DNA of 45,794 nt from Pseudomonadota bacterium (GTDB taxonomy: Bacteria; Pseudomonadota; Gammaproteobacteria; Burkholderiales; Burkholderiaceae_C): positions 1 to 45,794 of the forward strand of contig CAUJIM010000069.1 of the NCBI GenBank assembly GCA_963205335.1. The letters run 5' to 3'. Positions 44,758-45,794 of the stretch are shown piece by piece. Made by a program: the position numbers and the translations under genes. Under the pieces are notes generated by a model. It did not search any database. It was not told the origin of the DNA and worked only from the letters and a program-made list of their open reading frames with translations. Each line of letters begins with the position of its first letter. Within the stretch, counting starts at the first letter, position 1.

Positions 44758-45794
44758 ATGAACGGTCTGATGATGCAGCAACCCCTGTTGATCTCCTCGC
44801 TGCTGCTGCACGCAGAGCGGCACCACGGAGAGCAACTCGTCGTTTCGCGCCGCGTGGAGGGCGACATCCACCGCTACACCTACCGCGACCTGGCCGCCCG
44901 GGCGCGCCGCATGGCCAATGCCCTTGCAGGGCTGGGCGTGCGCAGCGGGGATCGCGTCGGCACGGTGGCCTGGAACGGCTACCGGCACCTGGAGCTGTAC
45001 TACGCGGTGTCAGGCTCGGCGGCCGTGCTGCACACGCTCAACCCGCGGCTGCACGCTGACCAGTTCGCCTGGATCTGCAACCACGCGGAGGACCAGGTGC
45101 TGTTCTTCGACAAGACCTTCCTGCCCCTGGTCGAGTCGGTCGCCGCGCGCCTGCCCATGGTCAGGCACTTCGTGCTGATGGCCGACCGCGAGCACATGCC
45201 CGCGCAGTCCGCGATCCCCAACCTGCTGTGCTACGAAGACCTGATCGACGGCGCCTCGGACGTTTTCGAATGGCCGGTGTTCGACGAGAACAGCGCCTCC
45301 AGCCTGTGCTACACCAGCGGCACCACGGGCCACCCCAAGGGGGTGCTCTACAGCCACCGCTCGACGGTGCTGCACACCTATGCCTCGGCCCTGCCCGATG
45401 CGCTGAGCGTTTCGGCGCGCGACGCGGTGCTGCCCGTGGTCCCCATGTTCCACGTCAATGCCTGGGGCCTGCCCTACTCCACCTGCATGGTCGGCGCCAA
45501 GCTGGTGTTCCCCGGCCCGGGCCTGGACGGCGAGAGCCTGTACAACCTGTTCGAATCCGAAGAAGTCACGGTCTCGGCGGGCGTTCCCACGGTATGGCAG
45601 GGGCTGCTGAGCCACGTGCAGGGCAAGGGCCTGCGTTTCAGCACCATGAACCGCACCATCATCGGCGGCTCGGCCTGCCCGCCGGCGATGATGGAAACCT
45701 TCGAGGACGTCTACGGCGTCCAGGTGATCCACGCCTGGGGCATGACCGAGCTGAGCCCGGTCGGCACCGTCGGAATACTCAAGGGCGCGCAGAC
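44758..45794 (+). CDS. Acyl-CoA ligase, AMP-binding family (3' partial)
   Basis: The N-terminal 345 residues of an AMP-forming acyl-CoA ligase; the gene runs off the window. The start ATG follows TTCAAGGAAAACACC. The P-loop-like core motif YTSGTTGHPKGVLYSHRS lies near residue 188, then VVPMFHVNAWGLPY near 228 and HAWGMTELSP near 327. The N-terminus (MNGLMMQQPLLISSLL) resembles the methylthiopropionyl-CoA ligase DmdB and medium- or long-chain ligases of Burkholderiales. It probably activates an acid from this cluster or a fatty acid to its CoA ester; the substrate is not assigned. Confidence 0.93.
   Translation, partial: MNGLMMQQPLLISSLLLHAERHHGEQLVVSRRVEGDIHRYTYRDLAARARRMANALAGLGVRSGDRVGTVAWNGYRHLELYYAVSGSAAVLHTLNPRLHADQFAWICNHAEDQVLFFDKTFLPLVESVAARLPMVRHFVLMADREHMPAQSAIPNLLCYEDLIDGASDVFEWPVFDENSASSLCYTSGTTGHPKGVLYSHRSTVLHTYASALPDALSVSARDAVLPVVPMFHVNAWGLPYSTCMVGAKLVFPGPGLDGESLYNLFESEEVTVSAGVPTVWQGLLSHVQGKGLRFSTMNRTIIGGSACPPAMMETFEDVYGVQVIHAWGMTELSPVGTVGILKGAQ

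Noticed and set aside
1..45794. CRISPR arrays, tRNA or rRNA genes, IS elements, integrases
   Set aside because: No regularly spaced repeats, no tRNA cloverleaf or rRNA sequence, and no transposase or recombinase motif was recognised on reading both strands.

Overview
The window looks like chromosome from a GC-rich betaproteobacterium, most likely of the family Comamonadaceae (order Burkholderiales). The signs are the nuo operon with DUF1178 behind it, the recO-pdxJ-acpS-nagZ order, Burkholderiales-type porins and Bug-type binding proteins, and a copy of a dispersed palindromic repeat that I recall from Comamonadaceae genomes, at the end of acpS. No rRNA, tRNA, IS element, integrase or CRISPR array was recognised. 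No gene-free stretch exceeds 300 bases; the longest, 267 bp, is the divergent promoter region at 26182-26448.

Layout. (1) 2-9672 (+): the distal part of the respiratory complex I operon, nuoG (5' truncated by the window) to nuoN, followed by a DUF1178 gene. (2) 10370-19470 (+): a type I secretion locus of the LapBCE kind (TolC-like outer-membrane protein, an 82-aa protein of unknown function, an ABC exporter with a degenerate C39 domain, a HlyD-type adaptor), an orphan LuxR-type response regulator, and a small LapA-like RTX adhesin with a retention module and a von Willebrand A domain. (3) 19661-23805 (+): housekeeping genes recO, pdxJ, acpS, nagZ and a phosphofructokinase of mixed active-site type. 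(4) 23807-34360: a catabolic and uptake locus. It has an AraC regulator and a Liv-type binding protein on the minus strand. Divergent from them are a two-subunit Rieske dioxygenase, an isochorismatase-fold protein, an SDR dehydrogenase, LivHMGF and a nitrilase-fold protein. (5) 34395-36427: a YeiH-type transporter and its divergent LysR regulator. (6) 36418-45794: an AraC regulator divergent from a second catabolic set: a TauD/TfdA-type dioxygenase, a porin, a beta-keto acid cleavage enzyme, a Bug-type binding protein, a small alpha/beta hydrolase, an MFS transporter, a quinone oxidoreductase and the start of an acyl-CoA ligase.

How it fits together. Region 4 reads as a self-contained import-and-oxidise module. 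A Liv ABC system brings in a probably aromatic or amide-bearing acid, the Rieske oxygenase dihydroxylates it and the SDR may rearomatise it. No reductase or ferredoxin is encoded, so electrons must come from elsewhere. Two hydrolase-fold proteins of this operon both lack the cysteine nucleophile of their families, which is the most unusual point in the window. Four copies of a TGCGGAYA-like element lie in the divergent promoter region and are good candidates for the AraC operator. Region 6 resembles a pathway that takes in an organic acid through the porin, Bug protein and MFS carrier, oxidises it with an iron/2-oxoglutarate enzyme, cleaves a 3-keto acid with acetyl-CoA and activates an acid to a CoA ester. 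Substrates of both modules cannot be read from sequence.

The adhesin locus has the secretion half of a Lap system. No LapD or LapG gene is in the window, and the expected cleavage site reads TLAG instead of TAAG.
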